A stretch of 64,000 nucleotides of DNA from Zoroaster sp. YZ-2022 (Eukaryota; Echinodermata; Asteroidea; Forcipulatida; Zoroasteridae): positions 25,594,569 to 25,658,568 of the forward strand of contig CM055823.1 in the NCBI GenBank assembly GCA_029582265.1. Reading direction: 5' to 3'. Positions 43,101 through 59,060 of this stretch are shown here, one piece after another. The translations under genes were made by a program, and so were the position numbers. Positions within the stretch are counted from its first letter, which is position 1, and the number at the start of each line of letters is the position of its first letter. The notes beneath the pieces were generated by a model, which saw nothing but the letters and a program-made list of their open reading frames with translations, made no database searches and was not told where the DNA came from.

Positions 43101-43476
43101 TTTGCTGAAGGAAGGCAAGGTTTGAAGTAATATTTTTTTTTATTATTATGTCATAGATTACCTTGTGTCTTGCCCGAGATGTAGGTATACAATTGATAAT
43201 TAATTTACTTTTTTTTGCTCCATTTTTAATCTTCCCTTTTAGTCCTATCTTTAATCAGTATGGTAGACTGGGACGGGGGTCTATTTGTGCAATTTAGTCC
43301 TTTACGTTTTATTTTGTATGTAATTGTCCATTAAGACTTTTTATTATTATTAATTCATCTGTACCTCCTGTAACAATTTTTGTATAATATTGATATATTT
43401 TTATATTATATGAGGGCCCCAAATGATCAGCTGTGCTGGATGGGTTACCCTCGTTAAAGATGGTTTTAAATAAAAA
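40148..43476 (+). mobile_element. CR1/L2-type LINE, 5'-truncated, with 2A peptide
   Basis: Inserted in the left inverted repeat of the unit A CACTA element; the empty sequence is at 52527-52531 and 61548. It contains a 2A-like motif (40225-40248), an EEP endonuclease (40330-40970: HLNINGLYGKLDQM, LALSETKL, RRGGGVAFYIH, VYRPPTSP, GDLNCDF, SDHDVI) and a reverse transcriptase (41640-42730: KSAGLDNIDGRL, NNYRPISILPL, FRPGYSTL, FIDLQKAFDTVNHDIL, GIPQGSILGPLLFSLYIND, YADD at 42305-42316, GILMDNKLNFSEHV). At least five frameshifts or stops (near 40720, 41411, 41830, 42137, 42541) inactivate it. The 3' end lacks a poly(A) tail (TTTTAAATAAAAAATTA). Confidence 0.88.
40225..40248 (+). other. 2A-like ribosome-skipping motif in the LINE
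   Basis: Codons read D-V-E-L-N-P-G-P, the full D-x-E-x-N-P-G-P consensus, preceded by FQDKLFLDG in an open frame from the truncated 5' end. Known: this motif makes ribosomes skip the Gly-Pro bond and occurs in trypanosome and several invertebrate non-LTR elements. Confidence 0.85.
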
Positions 43477-45559
43477 ATTAAGAGATAAGAATTAACTCCA
43501 GTTCCTTATTCCAATATATTTCTACATGAATACTGAATTCCCAATACTCTTTTGTACACTGAATAAGAACTTATTTACATGTATTCACTCCAAGCTAACA
43601 GCTCTGGTCCATCTGCCTCATGATCATCAGTGATCTCTTGTGTTCATGTCATACAACCTGATTCCACATTCTCTTAAACTTTTAGATTGAAAACCTAGGA
43701 ACAAACTTCGAAAGATCTGTCACATGTTTTAATCAAATAGAATGAGTTTCAGTAAAAAAGAGAACAATCTGACACTGTGTTCCCATATGAGTTAGCCCAA
43801 GTACATACATGTATTACATTGGCCCTATACGTGGGTCTCATCATGCATAGATACAAATTATGTTTTCGAAATCACTGGCTCTTACTTGGCTGTGAACACT
43901 CACACTTTATGGACGCATATTTTGTAAAGGCAACCAAACATGTTGTGTGAAAGAAAAAAGTGCAGATCCTTTCTTGTATTTTTAGTCATATGAAACGTAT
44001 TGAAATGAGTCAAATGAGGGTTGTGCTCGGATGATTTGCAAAAAGCATATATGTAGTTAGCTTTCAAACTGCAACTGGATGGATGAATAACTTTGAATAT
44101 GTCTGTTTTTTAAAATAGACTATGCAGAGTAGATGGCAGTGAAGTAGTTAAATGAACAATCAAGTTTTCCTGTGGTATTTTTATATAAGAGTTCAAGCAT
44201 TGGTATAAATTAAGATACTGTTGCATTCCCCACTTTTGTGGGTCTACAAAATAATAGTCGGACACAAACTTTGTTGTGACAATCTCAATCAATGGGTTTG
44301 GTTTATTATTAACATCACTATTTAACAATGGCACTAGTAACATGTATGACAGGAGCGGTAGCGTATAGGTACATGTCAATAGTTAAACTTATATACTTGT
44401 GCTAAGTTCCGAATAGGGTGTACGAATACCAACTATTGGGTACAGTCAGTGGGGACCATCGTTCGTTCACGCGGCTTGTCACTCGGTATACGGTACGGGC
44501 ACTGCTATACCGAGAGACGGGCGGCTGGTCGGTCTCTACGACGGGGACCACCGGGGCTTGACTACACGGGGTGTCTGGACGGGGCCAGAGTGTGTATCAG
44601 ACCGCATAGCTACATGTAGGCGAACCAATGGCCATATCGACGCCCTGCACCATTGGTTCAACGAACGAGGCTCTGGACCGTAATAGTTCGGTATATCGCA
44701 CTGTCATAGATATCACACAGATATCATTCGGAATCGCACTTCCTGAGATCAGGAAATCTCGGGGTTATATAGGAATCTGGGGCCTAGGAATAAATAAAAC
44801 ATTAGCCTAGTTTAGCGTCTTAGTCAATGAGAAGCTTGGCTTCCGCGTCTAAGGGTAGAAACGTGTGCAAAATCAGGGTATACAACAGGTCCTTGTTCCA
44901 TATAAGGAAAGGTATTTGACGAAAGTGAAGTGATCGACAACTTAGAAAGGAGGGCGTGTTCAAAGGGAAAAATGCTTACCGGGCATGTTAAGCTATTTGC
45001 TTGGATGCTAAGCTATTACTGCATGAGGGGAACAGCGGCTGTGCTTGGGTAGGGAGCACTATACACGGGCCACGGCTAATGACTGAGCGGGTCAGTCACG
45101 GTGACTGTTTGGCCGTGGTTCACCCACGAACCGTGTGCGGTGTGAAGGGTGGACTCCAAGGAAAGTATTCGGAAAATAGACAAAGTCCAAAGGACGGCTC
45201 CAAGCCACGTGGTGGGAGGGTGTGGCACGCACGCAAGGCTCTCGCTGGTGTTGCATTATGCATTGCGTTGGCGCTGGATATGCATGAGGAAAAGTAGCGT
45301 CCTTGTATGGATTGCATATTCATAGCAGACAATCGAGGGTCTGGGAAAACAACCCTGGGACTTAGACTGCTTGAAATTGCATCGTAAGCAAAATATTGGA
45401 AGTGGAAGAAGTGAAATAGAGGGTGCTAAAATATTTGTCAAAAATCAAAGGGTAAGATTCGTAACACTACCAAATACCAAGACAAGTGATTGTTTGGGAA
45501 GGGCTATCCATCTTTGACCAATTTATATTAAATACTAACCTTTAAGTAAAACAAGTAAT

Positions 45560-45790
45560 TAAAATGCAATTTACAAGCCTCCCGTGTATTTTCAATTTGA
45601 TTGAGAAAATCATCCAGGTAAGCAACGACCCCATTACAACCATGATGTTGCATCATACGAGACAGGCGCAGTTAATCTCTGAAAATGCATGGCGCACGTT
45701 TAGCTCCAAATGGAAGTTTAGTGCCATAAAAATAAGTCATTGGGATGACGGGGAATATACCGATAAGCACTTTTGAGATCCACTTTGGGA
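45560..45790 (-). pseudogene. reverse-transcriptase remnant (DIRS/Ty3-like) inside CACTA, unit A
   Basis: Leftward frames read DLKSAYRYIPRHPNDLFLWH, then (other frame) TKLPFGAKRAPCIF and, after a lost base, RLTAP...GVVAYLDDFL. YLDDFL is the catalytic box. It is a short remnant with several breaks; the better preserved version is in unit B. Confidence 0.5.
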
Positions 45791-48325
45791 GTCATATTTT
45801 TGGAATCACACTTTTGGTTTTTTTCCCCATTTTTCCCAGCGCGTTATGTAAATGGGCAGTTAATTGTGTTGCACTTTCGTCTTTTTCACTGGTTTCGGAT
45901 CGAAATTGAAGTCTGAAGCTATATGTACATGTACACTGATAAATAGCCTACACTGATGTTTGGAAAGGCACTAACACAAACAACCTGGGCCTACCCATTG
46001 AATTATTTTGGCGGGAAAGAAAAAAGTGCACATCAATTCTTGTATTTTTAGTCGTATTGAAATGAGCCGTTGCGCTCAGATGACTTTCACAAAGCATACT
46101 ATACTTGGCTTTCAAACTTCAACTGGACGGATGATTAATGTCGTCTGTATTTTTTTAAAAGTTTAAACCAAGTATAACAAATTGGGGAAAATACGAAAAA
46201 TAGGATTGTGATCCACTCATATAGAAGTACACAGTGCATGGTATGTACAAGTCTTATTTTTTGTTTCAATTATCTCCATAGCAATTTATTGTTTGCATGT
46301 ATGAAATTTTCAGACATGATTTAAACTCCTGTCTCAATATCATGACTAAAAAAGTTAAACAATGTGCAAAATGAATTTTTATCCACTCGAAAGAACAAGT
46401 GTGTTTGGGGGAACTCTATCAGGGCCATGCTTTGTCAAATAAAGAGAATCTGGTGGAGTCATCAGCTCACATCATTTACAACCTTCACAACAATAGAACC
46501 TGCCTGGTTAATAGATGGACCTGGCTTCACACCTTTTATGAATGCAATACCTAGTGTCTGTAGACAATACCTGAGCCATGGATCAGGACATGTTGAATAG
46601 GACCACTCAAGTGTTGAGGCAGGATATTGCTTCATCTTCTGCTGTGGTGGAGCAAATTTACATCTGTTTACAATCGGCCCAGATAGGCATGTTTCTTAAT
46701 TAAAACATTTCTTTTTATAATCTACAAAAAATTGACATAAGTTAATTTAAGAAGGGCCGTTTATTTTTACAGGTTTTTGTAATTTCTGTAGAATATTCTT
46801 CTTCAAATATGTATACATGTACATTCCATCATTTTAAAGATTGTACATGGTTTTAAAACACATGTTCTAAATGTATAATTTACATAATATGTATATATTA
46901 GAAAAAGAATAATTAACTGGTGAAAATATGCCAGCAAAACTATTGAACATATCATAAGGTCTAAGGTTGGTATAAGGTACCACAGTGATGCTGGTGGACA
47001 GGTATCTCTTGGCTGGAACCTTTTGCGCTATGCCCATTTGAAAAACATAATTTGTATCCATGCATGATGCATGAGACCCATGAACACAGTGTGAGCTTTT
47101 TTTATATTGAAATTCATTATATTTGATTAAAACAAGTGACAGATCTTTTGAAGTTTGTTACTAAGTTTAAATCGGTTAAGAGTGATTTTTCAATTTTAAA
47201 GTTTAAGAGAGTGCAGAATCAGGTTGTATGGCATGGTGACAAGAGATCACTGATGAGACAGAGATGGACCAGAGCTGTTAATTGCGGTGAAGAAATAAGT
47301 TCTTATTCAGTGTACAAAAGTGTATTTGGAATTCAGTATTCATGTAGAAATAAGGAACTGGAGTTAATCTCTTTAATGAGTTGGCGGTTATATCCATGAA
47401 CAGTACTTTGAAATCAAAATGGTGGTTTATAGCTGCACTCTACCACTTATTGCCCACTCATTGTGTACTAATTGTAAACAACTAGCTAAATAACAATGGC
47501 AGTTAGTGTACCTTAATTAAGACATGGTGTCACTCTTGGTTGAACTTCAAAGAGATCTGTAAACAAAAGGCAGACTAGACCCTTCCTTAATCCCAACACA
47601 AAGCAAGATTATATTTCGGGCATTTTCGAACCACAAGATTCTGACACTCTGGGTAGAATGTCTTAAACCTAAGCTGGTTAGCGTTTCAGACATTTAAATG
47701 TCTTTAACGTAAGACATTGAAACGTAAGCTGTATTACGTTTCGGACATATAAATGTCTTGAAGCCCATTGTACTGTTTAAGACATTTTGTCCCTAACAAT
47801 AGCGTTTAAGACATTTCCCTGTTCATAGTGTGTAGTCCAAATATTAAATAACAATCCTAGGAAAGCTAAATACATTTATAGTGAGAAAATGTAGTAATCA
47901 TGAATTTAGATTTTCCATTTTTATTTCAATGTGAAATTTTTGTGGAACTTTTTTTGTGTGGAACTACTCTTACCAACACACGTTTAAAATCGAAAATTTC
48001 ACTTTTCTTAAAATAACAGCACCTCAGATAAAACCATTAGTTTTGATACAGTCGTTACTTGGAAACCAAGTAGCTAGGTTTCACATACAAATCTTGACCA
48101 TTTTGTAATTTTTTGAATTACCAATTCTAAACCATGTATCCTTAAATATTTTTTTGTTTTACTACAGGAATGATGTGAGCACTTCTGTCTACATGTACAT
48201 CTACATAAAGCAAGAAGGTCCACACTAATGAGAAATGATATGTGAGTGACATTTGTAACAAAGCTTCTCCAATTTTAGAGCTTCCACACTGGAGAAAATT
48301 ATTTTGTAAAAGCTTTCTAAGCAGC

Positions 48326-49708
48326 ATGTACAGAGGATCCACAGACATGTTTCAAAATGATGAGAAATCAGCTGTTAGCTTCTCTTTGTCTGACAGTTTA
48401 AGCACACCTCACAGAGACCACACTGAACAGAAACCATTGATTTGTGACATTTGTGGAAAAGTCTTCGCAGATAAAAGTTCTGTAAGAAGCCATCAGACAG
48501 TGCATACTGGAGAGAAACCATTTGTTTGTGACATTTGTAATAAAGGCTTCGCTCATGAAGGCAGTCTTAAAGATCATCAGACAGTTCACACTGAACAGAA
48601 ACCATTCATTTGTGACATTTGTGGAAAAGCCTTCTCAGATAAAACTAATTTAAGACAACATGGGACACTCCACACTAGAGAGAAACCATTTGTTTGTGAC
48701 ATTTGTGGTAAAGGCTTTTCCCATACAGCCAGTCTTACATGTCACCAGAGAGTTCACGCTGGAGAGAAACTATTTGATTGTGATATATGTGGAAATTCCT
48801 TTAAACAGGGAAGCCAACTAAAACAACATCAAATAGTCCACACTGGAGAGAAACCATTTGTTTGTGATATTTGTGGGAAAGCATATTCGCGAGCAGCCGA
48901 TCTAATTGTCCATCAGCGAGTTCACACTGGAGAAAAACCATTTGTTTGTGATATTTGTGGGAAAGCCTTCTCATCAAAAGGCTATCTAGGAAAGCATCAA
49001 ACAGTTCACACTGGAGAGAAACCATTTGTTTGTGGTATTTGTGAGAAATCCTTCACACAAAGAAGCAGTCTAAAAAGTCATCATAGAATCCACACTGGAG
49101 AGAAACCATTTGTTTGTGACATTTGTGGCAAAGCATGTTCGCGGGCAGCCCATCTAATTGTCCATCAGCGAGTCCACACTGGAGAGAAACCATTTGTTTG
49201 TGACATTTGTGGTAAAGCCTTCTCATTAAAAAGCCATCTACGAGAACATCAAACAGTTCACACTGGAGAGATACCATTTGTTTGTGGTATTTGTGGGAAA
49301 TCCTTCACACAAAGAAGCAGTCTAAAACGTCATCAAACAGTTCACACTAGAGAGAAACCATTTCTTTGTGACATTTGTGGAAAAGCCTTCTCAGATAAAA
49401 GCTATGTAAAAAAACATCAAACAGTTCACACTGGAGAGAAACCATTTGTTTGTGACATTTGTGGTAAAGCCTTCTCTTTAAAAAGCCATCTAGGACTGCA
49501 TCAATCAGTTCACACTGGAGAGAAACCATTTGTTTGTGACATTTGTGGAAAATCCTTCACACAAAGAAGCAGTCTAAAACATCATCAAACAGTTCACACT
49601 GGAAAGAAACCATTTCTTTGTGACATTTGTGGTAAAGCCTTCTCAAATAAAAGCTATGTAAAAAAACATCAAACAGTTTCACACTGGAGAGAAACCATTT
49701 GTTTGTGA
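48326..49708 (+). CDS. C2H2 zinc-finger protein, 15 fingers (unit B, intact copy)
   Basis: Exon acceptor at 48167; ATG at 48326 ([11 protein letters not shown]), with a second ATG at 48347 that aligns with the start used for the 21-finger gene. The frame is open further upstream only from a GTG. Leader, then [10 protein letters not shown], then 15 C2H2 fingers. Helix sequences repeat in blocks (TQRSSLK three times, SLKSHL twice, [30 protein letters not shown]), evidence of recent internal finger duplications. Finger 15 ends HQTVSH because of an extra T shared by all three units; the frame then terminates (HWRETICL). No KRAB, SCAN, BTB or other effector domain is seen. The presumed role is nuclear DNA binding; its DNA target is unknown. 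Confidence 0.85.
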   Translation: MYRGSTDMFQNDEKSAVSFSLSDSLSTPHRDHTEQKPLICDICGKVFADKSSVRSHQTVHTGEKPFVCDICNKGFAHEGSLKDHQTVHTEQKPFICDICGKAFSDKTNLRQHGTLHTREKPFVCDICGKGFSHTASLTCHQRVHAGEKLFDCDICGNSFKQGSQLKQHQIVHTGEKPFVCDICGKAYSRAADLIVHQRVHTGEKPFVCDICGKAFSSKGYLGKHQTVHTGEKPFVCGICEKSFTQRSSLKSHHRIHTGEKPFVCDICGKACSRAAHLIVHQRVHTGEKPFVCDICGKAFSLKSHLREHQTVHTGEIPFVCGICGKSFTQRSSLKRHQTVHTREKPFLCDICGKAFSDKSYVKKHQTVHTGEKPFVCDICGKAFSLKSHLGLHQSVHTGEKPFVCDICGKSFTQRSSLKHHQTVHTGKKPFLCDICGKAFSNKSYVKKHQTVSHWRETICL

Positions 49709-50035
49709 CATTTGTGGGGAATCCTTCACACAAAGAAGCAATCTGAAACATCATCAAACAGTTCACACTAGACAGAAACCAATTTGTTTCAGCCTTCTCA
49801 GATAAAAGCTCTGTAAGAAAGCATCAAACAGTTCACACTGGAGAGAAACCCTTTGTTTGTGACATTTGTGGCAAAGCCTTTGCACAAACAGGCAGTCTTA
49901 CAAGTCATCAACAAGTCCATCTATAACTGACCATCAACAAGTCCATACTGCAGAGAAACCATTTGTTTGTAATATATGTGAAAAAGGCTTTTCAGATGGA
50001 AGGGCCTTAAAAAGGCATCAAATAGTCCACACTGG
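49709..50035 (+). pseudogene. trailing finger remnants, unit B
   Basis: Same four degenerate fingers as in unit A (37290-37616), in changing frames. Confidence 0.6.
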
Positions 50036-50988
50036 ATAGCAGGGTTTGCCCTTAACTTTTTTTTCACAGTCCAGCGGGACCAGTAGGCTTGCATTGTGAC
50101 TGGTCCACCAGGTTTTTGACTGGTCCGTCATATATACGGCATGTGCACGCAGTATTCAATAAGTTTCTTATCAGAGTTACTCTAATTATAGTTAATACAC
50201 TGTAATATAGTTAATACACTAATCGCACAGCCACATATCAATTATGAATGAAAAAATACACACACCAACAATAACTTGATTACGGTCAGTAAATATATTT
50301 ATTGGAAAATGAAACAATTTTACAAAACAATATGCATATATGTAAGCAAAGATCGTTTGTAAAAAACTTATCTTCTAACAAACAAAAACGAAAACCTGCA
50401 AAACATGGCATGTAAAAATAAAATACCGATTGTCACCAAAGAATTTATCGTCCACGGAATTACATTCTCAACCAGCGCGCTATTTTGATGCAGTCATTGG
50501 AAGGCACTCAGACACGCTCACTTCAGTTAGCGCGTGTGTGCAATGCCCAATGCATAGCGCGTAACAAATTTTTCTATTGGTCGAACGAGAACAATACGTC
50601 ATCATACAACCAATAGAAATATTTGTTACGCGCTGTATGCAATGCATATAGTGCGTAAAAACTTTTCTTATTGTTCGAACGAGAACACATACAATCAATA
50701 TAAATATTCGTTACGTGATTTGGATCATGTCACTCACAAAATGTAAACATTAGGCCTCGATCGTGTGTGTAAAATGGTGCTCACCTGAAAATAATCATGA
50801 TGCTCTGATCATTCTTAGACAGTTTTGAGGCAAGTCCAATAAAGACAGAAAAAAATAACTCAGTCTTGCGGTTTCTTTCTTAATTGCTTTCTGTAATCCA
50901 TACCCTTGTCGATTTTTTTTCGACTGGCCAGCCGGAGCTTTTGGCGAGGTATTTCAGCTGGTCTGCCGCATGTGGCCAGTGGCCAGGT
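50036..50988. mobile_element. ~1-kb insertion splitting the zinc-finger array (unit B)
   Basis: Counterpart of 37617-38605, lacking the 37 extra bases of unit A. Same 30-bp stem-forming palindrome (about 50557-50645). Confidence 0.5.
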
Positions 50989-51981
<993 letters not shown>

Positions 51982-52071
51982 CCTTTTGTTGCTCATTTAA
52001 CATTTAAGATTATGTTCGCATTTGGGAAAACGGCTTTTTGGGCTTATTGTCGTCCATTTGGTAGTAATTGT

Positions 52072-55000
52072 CACTATGAACAGGGAAATGTCCGCTATTG
52101 TTAGGGACAAAATGTCTTAAACAGTACAATGGGGCTTAGGTTTAAGACATTTAAATGTCTGAAATGTAGTACAGCTTACGTTTCAGCCATTTAAATGTCT
52201 TAAACCTAAGTAGGGATAACGTTTAAGACATTTAAATGTCTGAAACATTAAGATGCTTACGTAAGACATTTAAATGACTGAAATTCTAACCAGCTTAGGT
52301 TTAAGAAATTCCACCCAGAGTGTCAGAATCTTGTGGTTAGAAAATGTCTGAAATATCTCTTTGAAGTTCAACCAAGAGTGACACCATGTCTGAAGGTATA
52401 CTGACTGCCATTGTTATTGGGTTAGTTGTTTACAATTAGTATGCAATGGGCAATAAGTGGTAGAGTACAGCTATAAACCACCATTCTGATTTCAAAGTAC
52501 TGTACATGGATATACATTAACTGGCAACTCATTAAGAGATAAGAATTAACTCCAGTTCCTTATTCCAATATATTTCTACATGAATACTGAACTCCCAATA
52601 CTCTTTTGTACACTGAATAAGAACTTATTTACATGTATTCACTCCAAGCTAACAGCTCTGGTCCATCTGCCTCATGATCATCAGTGATCTCTTGTGTTCA
52701 TGTCATACAACCTGATTCCACATTCTCTTAAACTTTTAGATTGAAAACCTAGGAACAAACTTCGAAAGATCTGTCACATGTTTTAATCAAATAGAATGAG
52801 TTTCAGTAAAAAAGAGAACAATCTGACACTGTGTTCCCATATGAGTTAGCCCAAGTACATACATGTATTACATTGGCCCTATACGTGGGTCTCATCATGC
52901 ATAGATACAAATTATGTTTTCGAAATCACTGGCTCTTACTTGGCTGTGAACACTCACACTTTATGGACGCATATTTTGTAAAGGCAACCAAACATGTTGT
53001 GTGAAAGAAAAAAGTGCAGATCCTTTCTTGTATTTTTAGTCATATGAAACGTATTGAAATGAGTCAAATGAGGGTTGTGCTCGGATGATTTGCAAAAAGC
53101 ATATATGTAGTTAGCTTTCAAACTGCAACTGGATGGATGAATAACTTTGAATATGTCTGTTTTTTAAAATAGACTATGCAGAGTAGATGGCAGTGAAGTA
53201 GTTAAATGAACAATCAAGTTTTCCTGTGGTATTTTTATATAAGAGTTCAAGCATTGGTATAAATTAAGATACTGTTGCATTCCCCACTTTTGTGGGTCTA
53301 CAAAATAATAGTCGGACACAAACTTTGTTGTGACAATCTCAATGGGTTTGGTTTATTATTAACATCACTATTTAACAATGGCACTAGTAACATGTATGAC
53401 AGGAGTGGTATCGTATAGGTACATGTCAATAGTTAAACTTATATACTTGTGCTAAGTTCCGAATAGGGTGTACGAATACCAACTATTGGGTACAGTCAGT
53501 GGGGACCATCGTTCGTTCACGCGGCTTGTCACTCGGTATACGGTACGGGCACTGCTATACCGAGAGACGGGCGGCTGGTCGGTCTCTACGACGGGGACCA
53601 CCGGGGCTTGACTACACGGGGTGTCTGGACGGGGCCAGAGTGTGTATCAGACCGCATAGCTACATGTAGGCGAACCAATGGCCATATCGACGCCCTGCAC
53701 CATTGGTTCAACGAACGAGGCCCTGGACCGTAATAGTTCGGTATATCGCACTGTCATAGATATCACACAGATATCATTCGGAATCGCACTTCCTGAGATC
53801 AGGAAATCTCGGGGTTATATAGGAATCTGGGGCCTAGGAATAAATAAAACATTAGCCTAGTTTAGCGTCTTAGTCAATGAGAAGCTTGGCTTCCGCGTCT
53901 AAGGGTAGAAACGTGTGCAAAATCAGGGTATACAACAGGTCCTTGTTCCATATAAGGAAAGGTATTTGACGAAAGTGAAGTGATCGACAACTTAGAAAGG
54001 AGGGCGTGTTCAAAGGGAAAAATGCTTACCGGGCATGTTAAGCTATTTGCTTGGATGCTAAGCTATTACTGCATGAGGGGAACAGCGGCTGTGCTTGGGT
54101 AGGAGCACTATACACGGGCCACGGCTAATGACTGAGCGGGTCAGTCACGGTGACTGTTTGGCCGTGGTTCACCCACGAACCGTGTGCGGTGTGAAGGGTG
54201 GACTCAAGGAAAGTATTCGAAAATAGACAAAGTCCAAAGGACGGCTCCAAGCCACGTGGTGGGAGGGTGGCACGCACGCAAGGCTCTCGCTGGTGTTGCA
54301 TTATGCATTGCGTTGGCGCTGGATATGCATGAGGAAAAGTAGCGTCCTTGTATGGATTGCATATTCATAGCAGACAATCGAGGGTCTGGGAACAACCCTG
54401 GGACTTAGACTGCTTGAAATTGCATCGTAAGCAAAATATTGGAAGTGGAAGAAGTGAAATAGAGGGTGCTAAAATATTTGTCAAAAATCAAAGGGTAAGA
54501 TTCGTAACACTACCAAATACCAAGACAAGTGATTGTTTGGGAAGGGCTATCCATCTTTGACCAATTTATATTAAATACTAACCTTTAAGTAAAACAAGTA
54601 ATTAAAATGCAATTTACAAGCCTCCCGTGTATTTTCAATTTTGATTGAGAAAATCATCCAGGTAAGCAACGACCCCATTACAACCATGATGTTGCATCAT
54701 ACGAGAGACAGGCGCAGTTAATCTCTGAAAAATGCATGGCGCACGTTTAGCTCCAAATGGAAGTTTAGTGCCATAAAAATAAGTCATTGGGATGACGGGG
54801 AATATACCGATAAGCACTTTTGAGATCCACTTTGGGAGTCATATTTTTGGAATCACACTTTTGGTTTTTTTCCCCATTTTTCCCAGCGCGTTATGTAAAT
54901 GGGCAGTTAATTGTGTTGCACTTTCGTCTTTTTCACTGGTTTCGGATCGAAATTGAAGTCTGAAGCTATATGTACATGTACACTGATAAATAGCCTACAC

Positions 55001-56870
55001 TGATGTTTGGAAAGGCACTAACACAAACAACCTGGGCCTACCCATTGAATTATTTTGGCGGGAAAGAAAAAAAGTGCACATCAATTCTTGTATTTTTAGT
55101 CGTATTGAAATGAGCCGTTGCGCTCAGATGACTTTCACAAAGCATACTATACTTGGCTTTCAAACTTCAACTGGACGGATGATTAATGTCGTCTGTATTT
55201 TTTTAAAAGTTTAAACCAAGTATAACAAATTGGGGAAAATACGAAAAATAGGATTGTGATCCACTCATATAGAAGTACACAGTGCATGGTATGTACAAGT
55301 CTTATTTTTTGTTTCAATTATCTCCATAGCAATTTATTGTTTGCATGTATGAAATTTTCAGACATGATTTAAACTCCTGTCTCAATATCATGACTAAAAG
55401 TTAAAACAATGTGCAAAATGAATTTTTATCCACTCGAAAGAACAAGTGTGTTTGGGGGAACTCTATCAGGGCCATGCTTTGTCAAATAAAGAGAATCTGG
55501 TGGAGTCATCAGCTCACATCATTTACAACCTTCACAACAATAGAACCTGCCTGGTTAATAGATGGACCTGGCTTCACACCTTTTATGAATGCAATACCTA
55601 GTGTCTGTAGACAATACCTGAGCCATGGATCAGGACATGTTGAATAGGACCACTCAAGTGTTGAGGCAGGATATTGCTTCATCTTCTGCTGTGGTGGAGC
55701 AAATTTACATCTGTTTACAATCGGCCCAGATAGGCATGTTTCTTAATTAAAACATTTCTTTTTATAATCTACAAAAAATTGACATAAGTTAATTTAAGAA
55801 GGGCCGTTTATTTTTACAGGTTTTTGTAATTTCTGTAGAATATTCTTCTTCAAATATGTATACATGTACATTCCATCATTTTAAAGATTGTACATGGTTT
55901 TAAAACACATGTTCTAAATGTATAATTTACATAATATGTATATATTAGAAAAAGAATAATTAACTGGTGAAAATATGCCAGCAAAACTATTGAACATATC
56001 ATAAGGTCTAAGGTTGGTATAAGGTACCACAGTGATGCTGGTGGACAGGTATCTCTTGGCTGGAACCTTTGCGCTATGCCCATTTGAAAAACATAATTTG
56101 TATCCATGCATGATGCATGAGACCCATGAACACAGTGTGAGCTTTTATATTGAAATTCATTATATTTGATTAAAACAAGTGACAGATCTTTTGAAGTTTG
56201 TTACTAAGTTTAAATCGGTTAAGAGTGATTTTTCAATTTTAAAGTTTAAGAGAGTGCAGAATCAGGTTGTATGGCATGGTGACAAGAGATCACTGATGAG
56301 ACAGAGATGGACCAGAGCTGTTAATTGCGGTGAAGAAATAAGTTCTTATTCAGTGTACAAAAGTGTATTTGGAATTCAGTATTCATGTAGAAATAAGGAA
56401 CTGGAGTTAATCTCTTTAATGAGTTGGCGGTTATATCCATGAACAGTACTTTGAAATCAAATGGTGGTTTATAGCTGCACTCTACCACTTATTGCCCACT
56501 CATTGTGTACTAATTGTAAACAACTAGCTAAATAACAATGGCAGTTAGTGTACCTTAATTAAGACATGGTGTCACTCTTGGTTGAACTTCAAAGAGATCT
56601 GTAAACAAAAGGCAGACTAGACCCTTCCTTAATCCCAACACAAAGCAAGATTATATTTCGGGCATTTTCGAACCACAAGATTCTGACACTCTGGGTAGAA
56701 TGTCTTAAACCTGTTGGTTAGCGTTTCAGACATTTAAATGTCTTTAACGTAAGACATTGAAACGTAAGCTGTATTACGTTTCGGACATATAAATGTCTTG
56801 AAGCCCATTGTACTGTTTAAGACATTTTGTCCCTAACAATAGCGCTTAAGACATTTCCCTGTTCATAGTG
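52072..56870. mobile_element. CACTA (EnSpm-like) element of unit B, complete, 4.8 kb
   Basis: The cleanest copy: CACTA at 52072 and TAGTG ending at 56870, TGT on both sides, no LINE. Inverted repeats about 52072-52920 and 56100-56870. The interior (52920-56100) has no transposase, a GC-richer part (53490-54400) with frames of at most 70 codons, and a leftward reverse-transcriptase remnant. The conserved 87-codon frame at 56179 and 78-codon frame at 55411 have no recognisable domain. Confidence 0.8.
54400..54840 (-). pseudogene. reverse-transcriptase remnant (DIRS/Ty3-like), unit B
   Basis: Leftward: DLKSAYRYIP in one frame, then from 54817 a 60-codon frame with TKLPFGAKRAPCIFQRLTAP, GVVAYLDDFL (catalytic box), then out of frame EACKLHFNYL and TITCLGIW, which follow the order of the RT palm and thumb. 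It has no flanking integrase, recombinase or LTR that I can identify. An older retroelement captured in the CACTA element. Confidence 0.55.
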
Positions 56871-57359
56871 TGTAGTCCAAATATTAAATAACAATCCTAG
56901 GAAAGCTAAATACATTTATAGTGAGAAAATGTAGTAATCATGAATTTAGATTTTCCATTTTATTTCAATGTGAAATTTTTGTAGAACTTTTTGTGTGGAA
57001 CTACTCACCAACACACGTTTAAAATCGAAAATTTCACTTTTCTTAAAATAACAGCACCTCAGATAAAACCATTAGTTTTGATACAGTCGTTACTTGGAAA
57101 CCAAGTAGCTAGGTTTCACATACAAATCTTGACCATTTTGTAATTTTTGAATTACCAATTCTAAACCATGTATCCTTAAATATTTTTTGTTTTACTACAG
57201 GAATGATGTGAGCACTTCTGTCTACATGTACATCTACATAAAGCATGAAGGTCCACACTAATGAGAAATGATATGTGAGTGACATTTGTAACAAAGCTTC
57301 TCCAATTTTAGAGCTTCCATACTGGAGAAAATTATTTTGTAAAAGCTTTCTAAGCCAGC

Positions 57360-58725
<1,366 letters not shown>

Positions 58726-59060
58726 TTGTTTGTGACATTTGTGGGGAATCCTTCACACAAAGAAGCAATCTGAAACATCATCAAACAGTTCACACTAGAC
58801 AGAAACCAATTTGTTTCAGCCTTCTCAGATAAAAGCTCTGTAAGAAAGCATCAAACAGTTCACACTGGAGAGAAACCCTTTGTTTGTGACATTTTGGCAA
58901 AGCCTTTGCACAAACAGGCAGTCTTACTAGTAATCAACAAGTAAATCTATAACTTACAATATACAAGTATATAATGAAGAGAAACAATTTGTTTGTTATA
59001 TATGTGTTAAAGGATTTTCAGATGGAAGGGCCTTAAAAGGCATCAAATAGTCCACACTGG
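58726..59060 (+). pseudogene. trailing finger remnants, unit C
   Basis: As in units A and B, with additional substitutions (AGTAATCAACAAGTAAATC, ATATACAAGTATATAATGAA) that are absent from the other copies. Confidence 0.55.

Larger units (their letters stand above)
39690..47830. mobile_element. CACTA (EnSpm-like) element of unit A, 4.8 kb plus nested LINE
   Basis: Begins CACTATGAACAGGGAAATG at 39690 after TGT, and ends with the inverse at 47830 before TGT: CACTA termini with a 3-bp target duplication. The inverted repeats extend roughly 800 bp (39690-40147 plus 43477-43875; 47025-47830). Sub-terminal palindromes (GACATTTAAATGTC and variants) occur four times at 39763-39895. The interior holds a GC-richer segment (44440-45420) of unknown origin and a leftward DIRS/Ty3-like reverse-transcriptase remnant. 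No TNP2-like transposase is seen, so it is non-autonomous. A LINE occupies 40148-43476. Confidence 0.8.

Noticed and set aside
44440..45420. GC-richer part of the CACTA element as an LTR or rRNA fragment
   Set aside because: I could not find paired TG...CA termini, a primer-binding site or rRNA-like helices; origin left open.
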